Shown: positions 50,884-60,108, numbered from the stretch's first letter. The stretch: 64,000 nt of DNA from an uncultured Lachnospiraceae bacterium (GCA_910585825.1 CAJUEY010000002.1:62001-126000), one strand, 5' to 3'. Notes: generated by a model not told the origin, from the letters alone. Numbers and translations are program-made.

Positions 50884-52320
50884 ATGAGCAGTAGTAACAA
50901 CAGCTTGGCAATGCAGCGTATTGTTAAGTTACTCGACGAGAACAGTTTCATGGAAATCGGTTCGCTCGTCACAGCAAGAAGCACAGACTTTAATTTGTCA
51001 AATACGGATACACCTTCCGACGGTGTCATCATTGGTCATGGTCTGATCGATGGGAATCTGGTGTTTATTTACAGCCAGGATGCCTCCGTATTGAATGGAA
51101 CCATCGGTGAGATGCATGCAAAGAAGATTGCGTCTGTCTATGACATGGCAATGAAAATGGGCGCGCCGGTCATCGGATTTTTAGACTGTGCGGGTATCCG
51201 TCTTCAGGAGTCTGTGGATGCTTTAAACGGCCTGGGACAGATTTATCTGAAAGAGGCGGAGGCATCCGGAGTCATTCCGCAGATTTCTGCAGTGTTCGGC
51301 ACATGCGGCGGCGGGCTTACTGTCGTTCCGGCAATGTGCGATTTCAATTTTATGGAATCTTCCAAAGCCAGGATGTTTGTGAATTCTCCAAATGCCATTC
51401 CGGGCAACCGCATTGACAAATGCGACACTTCTGCGGCAGACTATCAGGCCAAAGAGACAGGCTGTGTGGATGCAGCGGGTACCGAAGATGAGATTTTAAA
51501 TTCCATTCGTGATCTGGTAAGCCTCCTTCCGGGCAACAACGGCATGGGCGGCCTGACAGAAGACTGCGCAGACGATTTAAACCGCGTCTGTGAGAATTTA
51601 AGCGCGATGAAAGGCGATCCTCGTTACATACTGAGCGAGATTGCAGACGATCATGTATTTTTTGAAACAAAGAAAGATTATGCGAAAGATATGGTAACCG
51701 GATTCATCCGTCTGAACGGCACCACAATAGGAGCGGTTGCGAACTGTACCGAGGTATATGACGAAGAAGGCAAAAAGACAGAAGATTTTGCAAATGTTTT
51801 AAGCGCAAGAGGATGCGGCAAAGCAGCGGAATTTGTAAGTTTCTGCGATGCATTCGATATTCCGGTATTGTCCGTTACCAATGTGAAAGGCTATAAAGCA
51901 AGCGCATGTTCTGAGAACAATCTGGCAAAAGCAATGGCGAAACTGACCTATGCATTTTCTTCTGCAAACGTGCCAAAAGTAAACCTGATTGTCGGAGAGG
52001 CTTACGGAAGCGCATATGTTACCATGAACTCCAAATCAGTGGGAGCGGATTTGGTATATGCATGGTCAGATGCGAAGATCGGCATGATGGAGGCGGAGCT
52101 TGCAGCGAAAATTATGTATGCAGATGAAAGCGCAGATGTAATCAGCGAGAAAGCCAAAGAATATGACAAGCTGCAGTCCAGCGTGCTTTCCGCAGCAAGA
52201 AGAGGTTATGTGGATTTGATTATCGAACCTGAGACGACCAGAAAATATTTGGTAGCGGCTTTTGAAATGCTCTATACCAAAAGCGTTTCTGATTCTCTCA
52301 AAAAACATGGTACAAAATAA
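50884..52320 (+). CDS. Acyl-CoA carboxyltransferase subunit (MmdA/PccB-like, divergent)
   Basis: This 478-residue protein has the two crotonase-like halves of biotin-dependent carboxyltransferases: GFLDCAGIRLQESVDAL and FGTCGGGLTVVPAMCD in the first, and VTNVKGYKAS and GEAYGSAYVTMNSKSVGAD in the second. It is about 30 residues shorter than usual MmdA/PccB. The second-half acyl-CoA pocket differs from the common methylmalonyl type (VKGYKA in place of a VPGF-like motif), so the substrate is uncertain. GGAGG precedes ATG at 50884. It is first in a five-gene operon with OadG-like, biotin carrier, OadB and OadA-like genes. Confidence 0.85.
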   Translation: MSSSNNSLAMQRIVKLLDENSFMEIGSLVTARSTDFNLSNTDTPSDGVIIGHGLIDGNLVFIYSQDASVLNGTIGEMHAKKIASVYDMAMKMGAPVIGFLDCAGIRLQESVDALNGLGQIYLKEAEASGVIPQISAVFGTCGGGLTVVPAMCDFNFMESSKARMFVNSPNAIPGNRIDKCDTSAADYQAKETGCVDAAGTEDEILNSIRDLVSLLPGNNGMGGLTEDCADDLNRVCENLSAMKGDPRYILSEIADDHVFFETKKDYAKDMVTGFIRLNGTTIGAVANCTEVYDEEGKKTEDFANVLSARGCGKAAEFVSFCDAFDIPVLSVTNVKGYKASACSENNLAKAMAKLTYAFSSANVPKVNLIVGEAYGSAYVTMNSKSVGADLVYAWSDAKIGMMEAELAAKIMYADESADVISEKAKEYDKLQSSVLSAARRGYVDLIIEPETTRKYLVAAFEMLYTKSVSDSLKKHGTK

Positions 52321-52337
52321 TAGAAAGGTGAAGTTTC

Positions 52338-53054
52338 ATGAAGAAAAAAATATTTCTCATTGCCGCCATGTGCATAATGATTCTTGGTCTGGCGGCATGT
52401 TCAAAAACGGATCCTACAACAGTTGATTATAACGGTTATACTTATGATGATTTGCAGATGAACTGCCAGGGAGCTGCACAGACGCTGGCTTCTATGTCAG
52501 AAGAAGATAAGGCATATTATCTTCAGAGCGCCGATGAAACTGTTGTTAATCTGATTAACAGATGGGACGAGGCTGTTGCAGAGTATGGTGCTTTTATTGA
52601 TTTCGGTGATTTTGAAATCACCAAATCCGGTAAGACATTAACTGCAGAGCAGACGCTTCATATGGAAAATCGCGATATGGTTCTTACTTATGTATACACC
52701 TATCATTCCATGGAAGTGGAGGATATTACGGTGGATGGCGTATTTACCGTAGGAGAGAAAATGTCAACCGCACTTATGAATACAGTGATGGGCATATCAA
52801 TTGTATTTCTTGTGCTGATAATTATCTGTTTATTGATTTGCTGTTTCAACATTTTCCCATATCTGGAGAAGAAGAAAGCAGCAAAGACAGCGTCGGTCAA
52901 AGAAGATGTTGTTTCACAGATTGAGGCTCATGAAGAGAAACAGGCAGACGCAGAGGATGACGGAGAATTAATTGCAGTCATTGCCGCAGCAATTGCAGCT
53001 GCAGAAGGAACTTCTACAGATGGATTTGTAGTGCGTTCGATTCGTAGAAGATAA
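52338..53054 (+). CDS. OadG-family subunit fused to an N-terminal lipoprotein-like domain
   Basis: This 238-residue protein begins with a lipoprotein signal (MKKKIF ... LGLAACSK, lipid cysteine about C21), an extracytoplasmic domain (about 22-140), then a membrane segment (about 150-180) and a charged, Ala-rich C-terminus ending GFVVRSIRRR, typical of OadG. OadG gamma subunits are usually about 80-120 residues, assemble the decarboxylase and join the biotin part to OadB. The added outer domain is unusual. AAAGGTGA precedes the ATG. Confidence 0.82.
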   Translation: MKKKIFLIAAMCIMILGLAACSKTDPTTVDYNGYTYDDLQMNCQGAAQTLASMSEEDKAYYLQSADETVVNLINRWDEAVAEYGAFIDFGDFEITKSGKTLTAEQTLHMENRDMVLTYVYTYHSMEVEDITVDGVFTVGEKMSTALMNTVMGISIVFLVLIIICLLICCFNIFPYLEKKKAAKTASVKEDVVSQIEAHEEKQADAEDDGELIAVIAAAIAAAEGTSTDGFVVRSIRRR

Positions 53055-53085
53055 GAATAAATAACAAAATTAGGAGGATAATTCA

Positions 53086-53457
53086 ATGAAAAATTATACA
53101 ATTACCGTAAATGGAAATGTTTATGATGTTACTGTAGAAGAGAATGGAAACGGCGCGGCAGCACCGGCGCCGAGGAAAATGGCAGCGGCGGCTCCAAAAG
53201 CAGCACCGGCTGCAGCTCCAAAGGCAGCAGCAGGCGCAGGCAATGTAAAGATCGAAGCAAAAGCAGCCGGAAAAGTATTTAAAATTGAAGCAGGCGCAGG
53301 CGCTGCGGTAAAGAAAGGCGATACCGTTTTGATTCTTGAAGTTATGAAAATGGAAACACCTGTTGTGGCTCCGGAAGACGGTACAGTAGCAAGCATTGAT
53401 GTTGCTGTTGGAGATCAGGTGGAATCAGGAGCATTATTAGCAACATTAAACAATTAA
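53086..53457 (+). CDS. Biotin carboxyl carrier protein of the decarboxylase complex
   Basis: This 123-residue protein has an N-terminal adaptor strand (YTITVNGNVYDVTVEE), a flexible Ala/Pro/Lys linker (about 22-52) and a biotinyl domain with the acceptor K88 in EVMKMET. The layout is that of MmdC/GcdC and of the 1.3S subunit of transcarboxylase. It carries CO2 between the carboxyltransferase and the membrane subunit. AGGAGG precedes the ATG. It would serve both carboxyltransferase genes in the operon. Confidence 0.94.
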   Translation: MKNYTITVNGNVYDVTVEENGNGAAAPAPRKMAAAAPKAAPAAAPKAAAGAGNVKIEAKAAGKVFKIEAGAGAAVKKGDTVLILEVMKMETPVVAPEDGTVASIDVAVGDQVESGALLATLNN

Positions 53458-53475
53458 TCAGGAGGTTGAAAGACA

Positions 53476-54624
53476 ATGTCATATATTCTCGATACAATGG
53501 GGAATCTCCTGCATCAGACAGCTTTTTTGAATCTGACCTGGGGAAATTACCTCATGATTGCAGTTGCCTGTATATTTTTGTATCTGGCAATTGCAAGAGG
53601 CTATGAACCATTATTGTTAGTTCCGATTGCTTTCGGTATGCTTCTGGTTAATATTTATCCGGAAATTATCGCAAGCCCGGAAGAGACAAGTAATGGCATC
53701 GGCGGCTTACTTCACTATTTCTATTTAATGGATGAATGGTCTATTCTGCCTTCCCTGATATTCCTTGGGGTAGGGGCGATGACAGACTTTGGTCCTTTGA
53801 TTGCAAACCCCGTCAGTTTCCTGCTGGGTGCGGCAGCGCAGTTTGGTATTTTCGGAGCATATCTGCTGGCAATCTTAATGGGATTCAATGATAAAGCGGC
53901 GGCAGCGGTATCTATTATTGGTGGTGCGGACGGTCCGACATCTATTTTCCTGGCCGGAAAGCTGGGACAGACAGGGCTTATGGGGCCGATTGCAGTTGCA
54001 GCATATTCTTACATGGCGCTGGTTCCGATTATTCAGCCTCCGGTTATGAAGGCTTTGACGACGAAGAAAGAACGTGCAATCGTTATGGAAGAACTGCGTC
54101 CGGTTTCCAAACTGGAGAAGATTCTATTCCCGATTATCGTTACGATTGTCGTATGTATGATTCTTCCCACAACGGCTCCGTTGGTAGGTATGCTGATGTT
54201 AGGAAACTTATTCCGCGAGTCCGGCGTAGTCCGTCAGCTTCAGGAGACGGCTTCTAATGCATTGATGTACATCGTAGTTATTCTGCTGGGTACATCCGTA
54301 GGCGCTACGACAAGCGCAGAAGCGTTCTTAAATATAAGTACGATCAAAATTGTAGTGCTTGGTCTGGTGGCATTCGTATTTGGTACGGCGGCAGGAACTT
54401 TATTCGGTAAATTATTATGTGTATTAACCAAGGGAAAGATCAATCCTCTGATTGGTTCCGCCGGAGTTTCAGCAGTGCCTATGGCTGCCCGTGTTTCACA
54501 GAAAGTCGGAGCAGAAGAAGATCCGACCAACTTCCTGCTTATGCACGCAATGGGACCGAACGTTGCCGGAGTGATCGGTACGGCCGTTGCAGCCGGCGTA
54601 TTTATGGCAATCTTTGGGATATAA
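53476..54624 (+). CDS. oadB: Na+-translocating decarboxylase beta subunit (OadB/MmdB)
   Basis: This 382-residue membrane protein decarboxylates carboxybiotin and exports Na+. It has about nine membrane segments and the conserved region IIGGADGPTSIF (about 150-161) with the aspartate used in Na+ transport. A second block near the C-terminus is SAVPMAARVSQKVG followed by NFLLMHAMGPNVAGVIG. AGGAGG precedes the ATG. Family symbols oadB, mmdB and gcdB all refer to this type; substrate depends on the carboxyltransferase. Confidence 0.95.
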   Translation: MSYILDTMGNLLHQTAFLNLTWGNYLMIAVACIFLYLAIARGYEPLLLVPIAFGMLLVNIYPEIIASPEETSNGIGGLLHYFYLMDEWSILPSLIFLGVGAMTDFGPLIANPVSFLLGAAAQFGIFGAYLLAILMGFNDKAAAAVSIIGGADGPTSIFLAGKLGQTGLMGPIAVAAYSYMALVPIIQPPVMKALTTKKERAIVMEELRPVSKLEKILFPIIVTIVVCMILPTTAPLVGMLMLGNLFRESGVVRQLQETASNALMYIVVILLGTSVGATTSAEAFLNISTIKIVVLGLVAFVFGTAAGTLFGKLLCVLTKGKINPLIGSAGVSAVPMAARVSQKVGAEEDPTNFLLMHAMGPNVAGVIGTAVAAGVFMAIFGI

Positions 54625-54662
54625 TTGAATATCTGTAAATGAAATCAGGAGGATAGAATCAT

Positions 54663-56081
54663 ATGTCAAAAACGACAAAAAAACCGTTAAAAATAACTGA
54701 AACAATCTTACGTGATGCACATCAGTCTCTGATTGCAACAAGAATGACGACAGAGCAGATGCTTCCGATCATTGATAAAATGGATCAGGTTGGCTACCAT
54801 GCAGTGGAGTGCTGGGGCGGCGCAACTTTCGATGCTTCCCTGCGTTTCTTAAAAGAAGATCCATGGGAGAGGCTTCGTAAATTAAGAGCCGGATTTAAAA
54901 ATACCAAACTGCAGATGTTATTCCGTGGACAGAATATCTTAGGATACCGTCCCTATGCAGATGATGTGGTAGAATATTTTGTACAGAAATCCATCGCAAA
55001 CGGAATCGATATTATCCGTATTTTTGACTGTTTAAATGATCTTCGCAATCTGCAGACAGCAGTTACTGCCTGCAACAAAGAAAAGGGACATGCACAGGTT
55101 GCATTATCTTATACTTTGGGCGATGCTTACACATTGGAATACTGGACCGATATTGCGAAGAGAATTGAAGATATGGGTGCTAATTCCATCTGTATCAAAG
55201 ATATGGCGGGTCTTCTTGTTCCTGTGGAAGCAACAAAACTCATGAAAGCATTGAAGGCCGCAACTTCGCTGCCCATTGAGCTCCATACGCATTACACCTC
55301 TGGTGTAGCTTCCATGACCTGTATGAAGGCGATTGAAGCGGGATGCGATATTATTGATACGGCAATGTCTCCATTTGCCCTTGGTACCAGCCAGCCAGCA
55401 ACTGAGGTTATGGTAGAGGCATTTAAAGGAACAGAATACGATACGGGACTGGATCAGAATCTCCTTGCTGAGATTGCAGATTATTTCCGTCCACTGCGGG
55501 AGGAAGCATTGGAAAGCGGTCTGATGAATCCAAAAGTACTTGGTGTAAATATCAAGACATTGTTATATCAGGTGCCGGGCGGCATGTTATCCAACATGGT
55601 ATCCCAGTTAAAAGAACAGAATGCAGAGGATAAATACGAAGAAGTATTAAAGGAAATCCCAAGAGTGCGGAAAGACCTTGGCGAGCCGCCTCTTGTAACA
55701 CCGTCTTCCCAGATCGTAGGTACACAGGCTGTATTTAACGTATTGATGGGCGAACGTTACAAAGTTGCAACCAAAGAGACAAAAGACGTATTGCTTGGCA
55801 AATACGGCCAGACCGTAAAACCATTCAATCCGGAAGTTGTAGATAAAGTTCTTGGTGAAGATAAGAAGAATGCAATAACCTGCAGATATGCAGATTTGCT
55901 GGAGCCGGAATTAGACAAGATTGAGGCGGAAATGAAACAGTGGAAACAGCAGGACGAAGATGTATTATCCTATGCATTGTTCCCGCAGGTTGCTACCGAT
56001 TTCTTTAAATACCGCGAGGCACAGCAGAAGGGCGTGGATGCATCCGTTGCTGATACGAAGACAGGATCTTATCCGGTATAA
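54663..56081 (+). CDS. Oxaloacetate decarboxylase alpha / pyruvate carboxylase subunit B-type carboxyltransferase without biotin domain
   Basis: This 472-residue protein has the TIM-barrel carboxyltransferase fold: ETILRDAHQSLIATRM with metal ligand D18, IKDMAGLL with the carboxylated-lysine region, and ELHTHYTSG with two metal-binding histidines. It transfers CO2 between biotin and pyruvate/oxaloacetate. It lacks the C-terminal biotinyl domain of OadA, so it must use the separate carrier encoded two genes upstream. The same lack is seen in the 5S subunit of transcarboxylase. It is last in the operon. Confidence 0.93.
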   Translation: MSKTTKKPLKITETILRDAHQSLIATRMTTEQMLPIIDKMDQVGYHAVECWGGATFDASLRFLKEDPWERLRKLRAGFKNTKLQMLFRGQNILGYRPYADDVVEYFVQKSIANGIDIIRIFDCLNDLRNLQTAVTACNKEKGHAQVALSYTLGDAYTLEYWTDIAKRIEDMGANSICIKDMAGLLVPVEATKLMKALKAATSLPIELHTHYTSGVASMTCMKAIEAGCDIIDTAMSPFALGTSQPATEVMVEAFKGTEYDTGLDQNLLAEIADYFRPLREEALESGLMNPKVLGVNIKTLLYQVPGGMLSNMVSQLKEQNAEDKYEEVLKEIPRVRKDLGEPPLVTPSSQIVGTQAVFNVLMGERYKVATKETKDVLLGKYGQTVKPFNPEVVDKVLGEDKKNAITCRYADLLEPELDKIEAEMKQWKQQDEDVLSYALFPQVATDFFKYREAQQKGVDASVADTKTGSYPV

Positions 56082-56098
56082 GTGAAGGTAAAAGCGAG

Positions 56099-56151
56099 AA
56101 GAAGGAATAAAAATATGTCCGTGAGGGATGTGTTTTATTCCTTCTTTTTTT
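56099..56151 (+). terminator. Terminator of the decarboxylase operon
   Basis: AAGAAGGAATAAAA at 56099-56112 pairs perfectly (14 bp) with TTTTATTCCTTCTT at 56133-56146, then a T-run. Confidence 0.9.
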
Positions 56152-56157
56152 ATTAGG

Positions 56158-56186
56158 TTGACAAGAAATTTGAATGGTTTTATAAT
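56158..56186 (+). promoter_or_regulatory. Consensus promoter of the GH84 gene
   Basis: TTGACA at 56158-56163, exactly 17 nt, TATAAT at 56181-56186. The leader is about 70 nt. Confidence 0.85.
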
Positions 56187-56264
56187 AAAATAAGTAAAAT
56201 TTCATAAATCAGAAAATAAACAAACACTGATTTTGTGGAAAATAGCTAAAAAGGGGGATTTGCA

Positions 56265-59200
56265 ATGCAAACAAAATGGAAGAAAATTTTCAGTTTTGCG
56301 CTTGCTGCCATTGTTGCTGTTTCCGCTGTTCCGACGACGGAAATGCGTGTGCAGGCGCAGGAAGAGGAGAACCTGGCAGATCTGGAGTATGAAATTTATC
56401 CGATACCAAGAGAGATTTCTTACGATCAGGATTCAGGAACAATGGAATTAAGCGATGCGCCGAATCTGATCATTGAAGAATCCGTAGACGAGGCAACAGA
56501 GAATCGTCTGAATGAGATTCTGGAAATGAAAGGAATTGAGGGTACGGAATCCGGCGCTGTCGTTTCCGGAAAAACAAATATCCTGGTGGGCGTGAAAGGC
56601 TCCGAAGGAGCAGTAGACGCCTGGTTTGCACAGAATGTGGCGTATCCTGAGAATCATTTTGATGAGGTGGATTCTTATGTTCTGGCGATACAGGATAATG
56701 TGATTGCAGTACTGGGGAAGGATACGGATGCTGCATTTTATGGACTCAGTACGTTGAAACTGATTGTGGAGCAGACAAAAGGCAGAACGATCCGCAAGCT
56801 TCAGGTAAATGATTATGCATCAGGACAGTACAGAGGATTTATTGAAGGATATTATGGAATTCCCTGGTCTGTAGATGACAGGATCAGTTTAATGGAATTC
56901 GGCGGAGATTTCAAAATGAACATCTATATTTTTGCGCCGAAGGATGATCCGTATCATAACAGTCAATGGAGAGAGGAATACCCTCCCGAACAGTTAGCCG
57001 ATATAAAAAGAATGGTAGAAGCGGGAGCTGCTTCCAAATGCCGGTTTGCCTGGGCGATTCATCCGTTTATGAACGATCCGATTACACTTGCAGATTATGA
57101 TGAAGGTCTTGCAGCGATTCAAACCAAATTTGAAGGTCTTTATGAGGCGGGCGTACGTCAGTTTGTTATTTCTGCAGATGATGCAAACAGCTCGGTTACG
57201 CTTCAGGCGAAACTCTGCAAGGATATGACTGATTGGGTGAAAGCTCATGAGGGATGCTATAATTTGGTTTTTGTACCCCAGGTATATTGCACAAGCGCTC
57301 TTACATGGAGCAATTGGGGTTGGAGCGGCACGCCTACAGTAGAACAGTATTTTGGCCATTTCAGTGATATTGAGGATCTGGAAATCATGTGGACAGGAGA
57401 ATGGGTTTGTCATCCTGCATCACAGAATACAATAACCAACTTTAAAAATAAAAGCGGCAAAGAGGCATTTATGTGGCTGAATTGGCCGGTAAATGACGTA
57501 AATCACGCCCGTCTCGTTATGGGACCCGCGGAAACCGGAATTTTAGAGCCGGGACTGCATGATTTTATGGGGCTTGTGACAAATCCGTTGGAACAGGCGG
57601 AAGCGTCCAAAACTGCATTGTTTGCAACTGCTGATTTTGCATGGAATACAACGGATTTTTCCTGTTTTGAAAGCTGGGCGGATGGATTTAAATACATAGA
57701 ACCGGGCGCGCCGGAGGCAATGCATGAATTATGCAAGCATCTGACCAATCCGAGTCCGGGCGGCATTACCTCCATGGGAGAATCTACGGAGCTTACGCCT
57801 TATATTACCGCATTCACCAATGCATACGATGGAGGAAACGGTACCGATTATGAGGATGAGGCAAATGCATTAATGGAACAGTTTCAGAAAATTGTAAAAG
57901 CGGCAGACGATTTCCAGAACAATGGAATTAACGCGAATCTGCAGGATGAGATGAAACCATGGGTAGATTCGTTACGGTATCTTTCCAGAGCGTGTATCGG
58001 TTTTATCAAAACGGCTATCGAATTGAAAAACGAGGACAGAGAGGCTGTTTTTGGCAGTTATCTGAGTGCGGTGAATAATTACAAAGCGTCTCAGCAGTGT
58101 GAAGCGCCTCAGTTAGCAGGTACGGTCAATGCAGAAGCCGGAGCTATGAAAATTATGCCTTTTGCAGCGACTATGAATAGTGCAGTGGAAGAGCGTGCAT
58201 TAGAAATACTTGGCGGCGATCTGGGCGGTGAATCAACCAGCTCGGAACGGACTTTGATCTACAGCGGACTTGGAGGCATACATCAAGGAGAGATAGAAAA
58301 TGCTACAGACGGGGATGATACCACGTTTGTATGGTTTAATAATGCTGTGGATGCAAATAGTTATATCGGACTGGATTTGGGAGATACCTATATACTGGAT
58401 CAGATCCGCATCCTGCAGGGAGGACATAATACAGCAGTAGGAGACATTTTCTCAAGCGGCATTTTGGAGTATTCTCTGGATAAGAGAACATGGACTTCCA
58501 TTGGTGAATATTCCGGCAGCGAAATTGAAGAAAATGTTTTGGATCAGTCTATTCAGGCGCGTTATGTTCGCCTGCGGACGCCTTCTGCTACGGATAAATG
58601 GTATGCGATCCGTGAGTTTTCCGTTACTGCGCAGCCTCTGCCTACTTTTGTTTATACAAATGCAGAAGCGTATGAAGAGATTCCTACAGTAATAGAAACA
58701 ACAAGGGCGTCTATTTCTGAAATCGAAGAGGATATCGTTCTTGCAAGTGGAGAATATATCGGACTGGAATTCCCGTTTGCCAGAGAACTGACATCTCTGA
58801 CAGCAGATTATACCAATGCAGATAAACTTACACTGGAGTACAGTTATAATGGATTTGAATGGATTGTCGCTGAAGATCCTTTTGAAACGGCAGATGCAAG
58901 ATATGTTCGCATTATCAATAAAGGAGAGGATTCTGTAACTTTCCATCTGACAGAACTTTCAACAGGAAACGAAACAGGAAATAAGACGGTCCTGGCTGAG
59001 CCGGAAGGCGAGAGGGGGCATGAAGGAGAAAGAGCGGTTGATGATTCCCTGCTGACATCTTTTGCGGCTGTAAAAGGAGAAGGAAGCCTGACATGGAGAA
59101 TGGAATCCAAACTTGCAGATAAACTTTATATCATACAGGATGCAGAAAATATTTCTAACGCAAAAGTTCAGATCCGTACAAATACAAAGCAGTGGATTGA

Positions 59201-60083
59201 TTTGGGAACGTTAGATGCTTGTCAAAACATATTTGAAATTTTTGCATATGGTTCTGTAAATGAAGTGAAGATATCATGGAAAGAAAACGGACCGACGATT
59301 TATGAAATCTACACAGAAAACGATAATAAAGAAGAGTATTCTAATGTAAAAACTCTTACAGAAACGCTGAAATATGCAGAGAAACAGGAGAATGACGGAT
59401 ATACAGAAGATTCTTTTGCAGAGTTTCAGGCAGCGCTGGCGGCGGCAAAACAGGAATTAAATAAACCGGGTATTACAGAAGCAGACGCGGCAAAAGTTTT
59501 GGCAGCTTTCTATCAGGCGGCAAGCAAACTGGAAAGAGTAGAAAGTCCGAATCCGAACCCAGGGCCGGGAGAAAATCCGAATCCGAACCCAGGACCGGGA
59601 GGAAATCTGAATCCGGATCCAGGACCAGGGGGAGGAAAGGATCTTAATTTGCTGAAAGTCGGCGATGTAACGATAGAAAAGGATTTGAAATACCGCGTTA
59701 CTGATGCAGGTGCAAAAGAAGCTGCCGTATGCGGGGTTGCCGATGCGAAAAAGAAAAATAAAATGAACAAGATAACCATTCCTGAGACGGTTACAGTCAA
59801 AGGCGTAGTTTGTAAAGTTACCGGCATTGACAATAAAGCGTTTTCCGCTATGAAAAAACTGAAGACAGTAATCATTGGCGGAAATATAAAATCAATTGGC
59901 AGCAAAGCATTTTTCAATAATAAAAAATTAAAGAAAATTACGATTAAAAGTCTGGTTTTGACAAAAGTGGCAAAAAATGCATTTAAGAAGTCATCCGGCA
60001 GCGGTACCATCAAAGTTCCGAAGAGCAAGAAAAAAGCTTATGTGAAATTGCTGAAAAAGTGTACGAAAATGAAAGTGAAATAA
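56265..60083 (+). CDS. Secreted GH84 beta-N-acetylglucosaminidase (NagJ/hyaluronidase-like) with LRR_5 tail
   Basis: This 1272-residue exported protein has a signal peptide (about 1-35), a GH84 N-terminal domain (about 40-180), the catalytic barrel (about 185-480) opening with YRGFIEGYYGIPWS, and the catalytic pair D305-D306 in ISADDANSS. A helical region (about 500-640), discoidin-like modules (about 660-930), a FIVAR-like repeat (about 1040-1095), a Pro/Gly/Asn linker with repeats and an LRR_5 Lys-rich tail (about 1125-1272) follow. GH84 enzymes remove beta-GlcNAc from glycoproteins including O-GlcNAc and mucin ends. The AGGGGGGA site is clear. An RpiR regulator lies downstream. Confidence 0.92.
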   Translation: MQTKWKKIFSFALAAIVAVSAVPTTEMRVQAQEEENLADLEYEIYPIPREISYDQDSGTMELSDAPNLIIEESVDEATENRLNEILEMKGIEGTESGAVVSGKTNILVGVKGSEGAVDAWFAQNVAYPENHFDEVDSYVLAIQDNVIAVLGKDTDAAFYGLSTLKLIVEQTKGRTIRKLQVNDYASGQYRGFIEGYYGIPWSVDDRISLMEFGGDFKMNIYIFAPKDDPYHNSQWREEYPPEQLADIKRMVEAGAASKCRFAWAIHPFMNDPITLADYDEGLAAIQTKFEGLYEAGVRQFVISADDANSSVTLQAKLCKDMTDWVKAHEGCYNLVFVPQVYCTSALTWSNWGWSGTPTVEQYFGHFSDIEDLEIMWTGEWVCHPASQNTITNFKNKSGKEAFMWLNWPVNDVNHARLVMGPAETGILEPGLHDFMGLVTNPLEQAEASKTALFATADFAWNTTDFSCFESWADGFKYIEPGAPEAMHELCKHLTNPSPGGITSMGESTELTPYITAFTNAYDGGNGTDYEDEANALMEQFQKIVKAADDFQNNGINANLQDEMKPWVDSLRYLSRACIGFIKTAIELKNEDREAVFGSYLSAVNNYKASQQCEAPQLAGTVNAEAGAMKIMPFAATMNSAVEERALEILGGDLGGESTSSERTLIYSGLGGIHQGEIENATDGDDTTFVWFNNAVDANSYIGLDLGDTYILDQIRILQGGHNTAVGDIFSSGILEYSLDKRTWTSIGEYSGSEIEENVLDQSIQARYVRLRTPSATDKWYAIREFSVTAQPLPTFVYTNAEAYEEIPTVIETTRASISEIEEDIVLASGEYIGLEFPFARELTSLTADYTNADKLTLEYSYNGFEWIVAEDPFETADARYVRIINKGEDSVTFHLTELSTGNETGNKTVLAEPEGERGHEGERAVDDSLLTSFAAVKGEGSLTWRMESKLADKLYIIQDAENISNAKVQIRTNTKQWIDLGTLDACQNIFEIFAYGSVNEVKISWKENGPTIYEIYTENDNKEEYSNVKTLTETLKYAEKQENDGYTEDSFAEFQAALAAAKQELNKPGITEADAAKVLAAFYQAASKLERVESPNPNPGPGENPNPNPGPGGNLNPDPGPGGGKDLNLLKVGDVTIEKDLKYRVTDAGAKEAAVCGVADAKKKNKMNKITIPETVTVKGVVCKVTGIDNKAFSAMKKLKTVIIGGNIKSIGSKAFFNNKKLKKITIKSLVLTKVAKNAFKKSSGSGTIKVPKSKKKAYVKLLKKCTKMKVK
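59551..59634 (+). repeat. 30-bp tandem repeats coding the Pro/Gly/Asn linker
   Basis: Units start at 59551, 59581 and 59611 and encode about ten residues each (NPNPGPG plus three). They differ by a few bases. Such linkers can vary in length between strains. Confidence 0.85.
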
Positions 60084-60108
60084 CAAAGACAACAGAATAA
60101 GCAAATCT

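Noticed and set aside
59551..59634. Short regularly spaced repeats that could suggest a CRISPR array
   Set aside because: The units are contiguous, in frame and code a Pro/Gly linker; there are no spacers.
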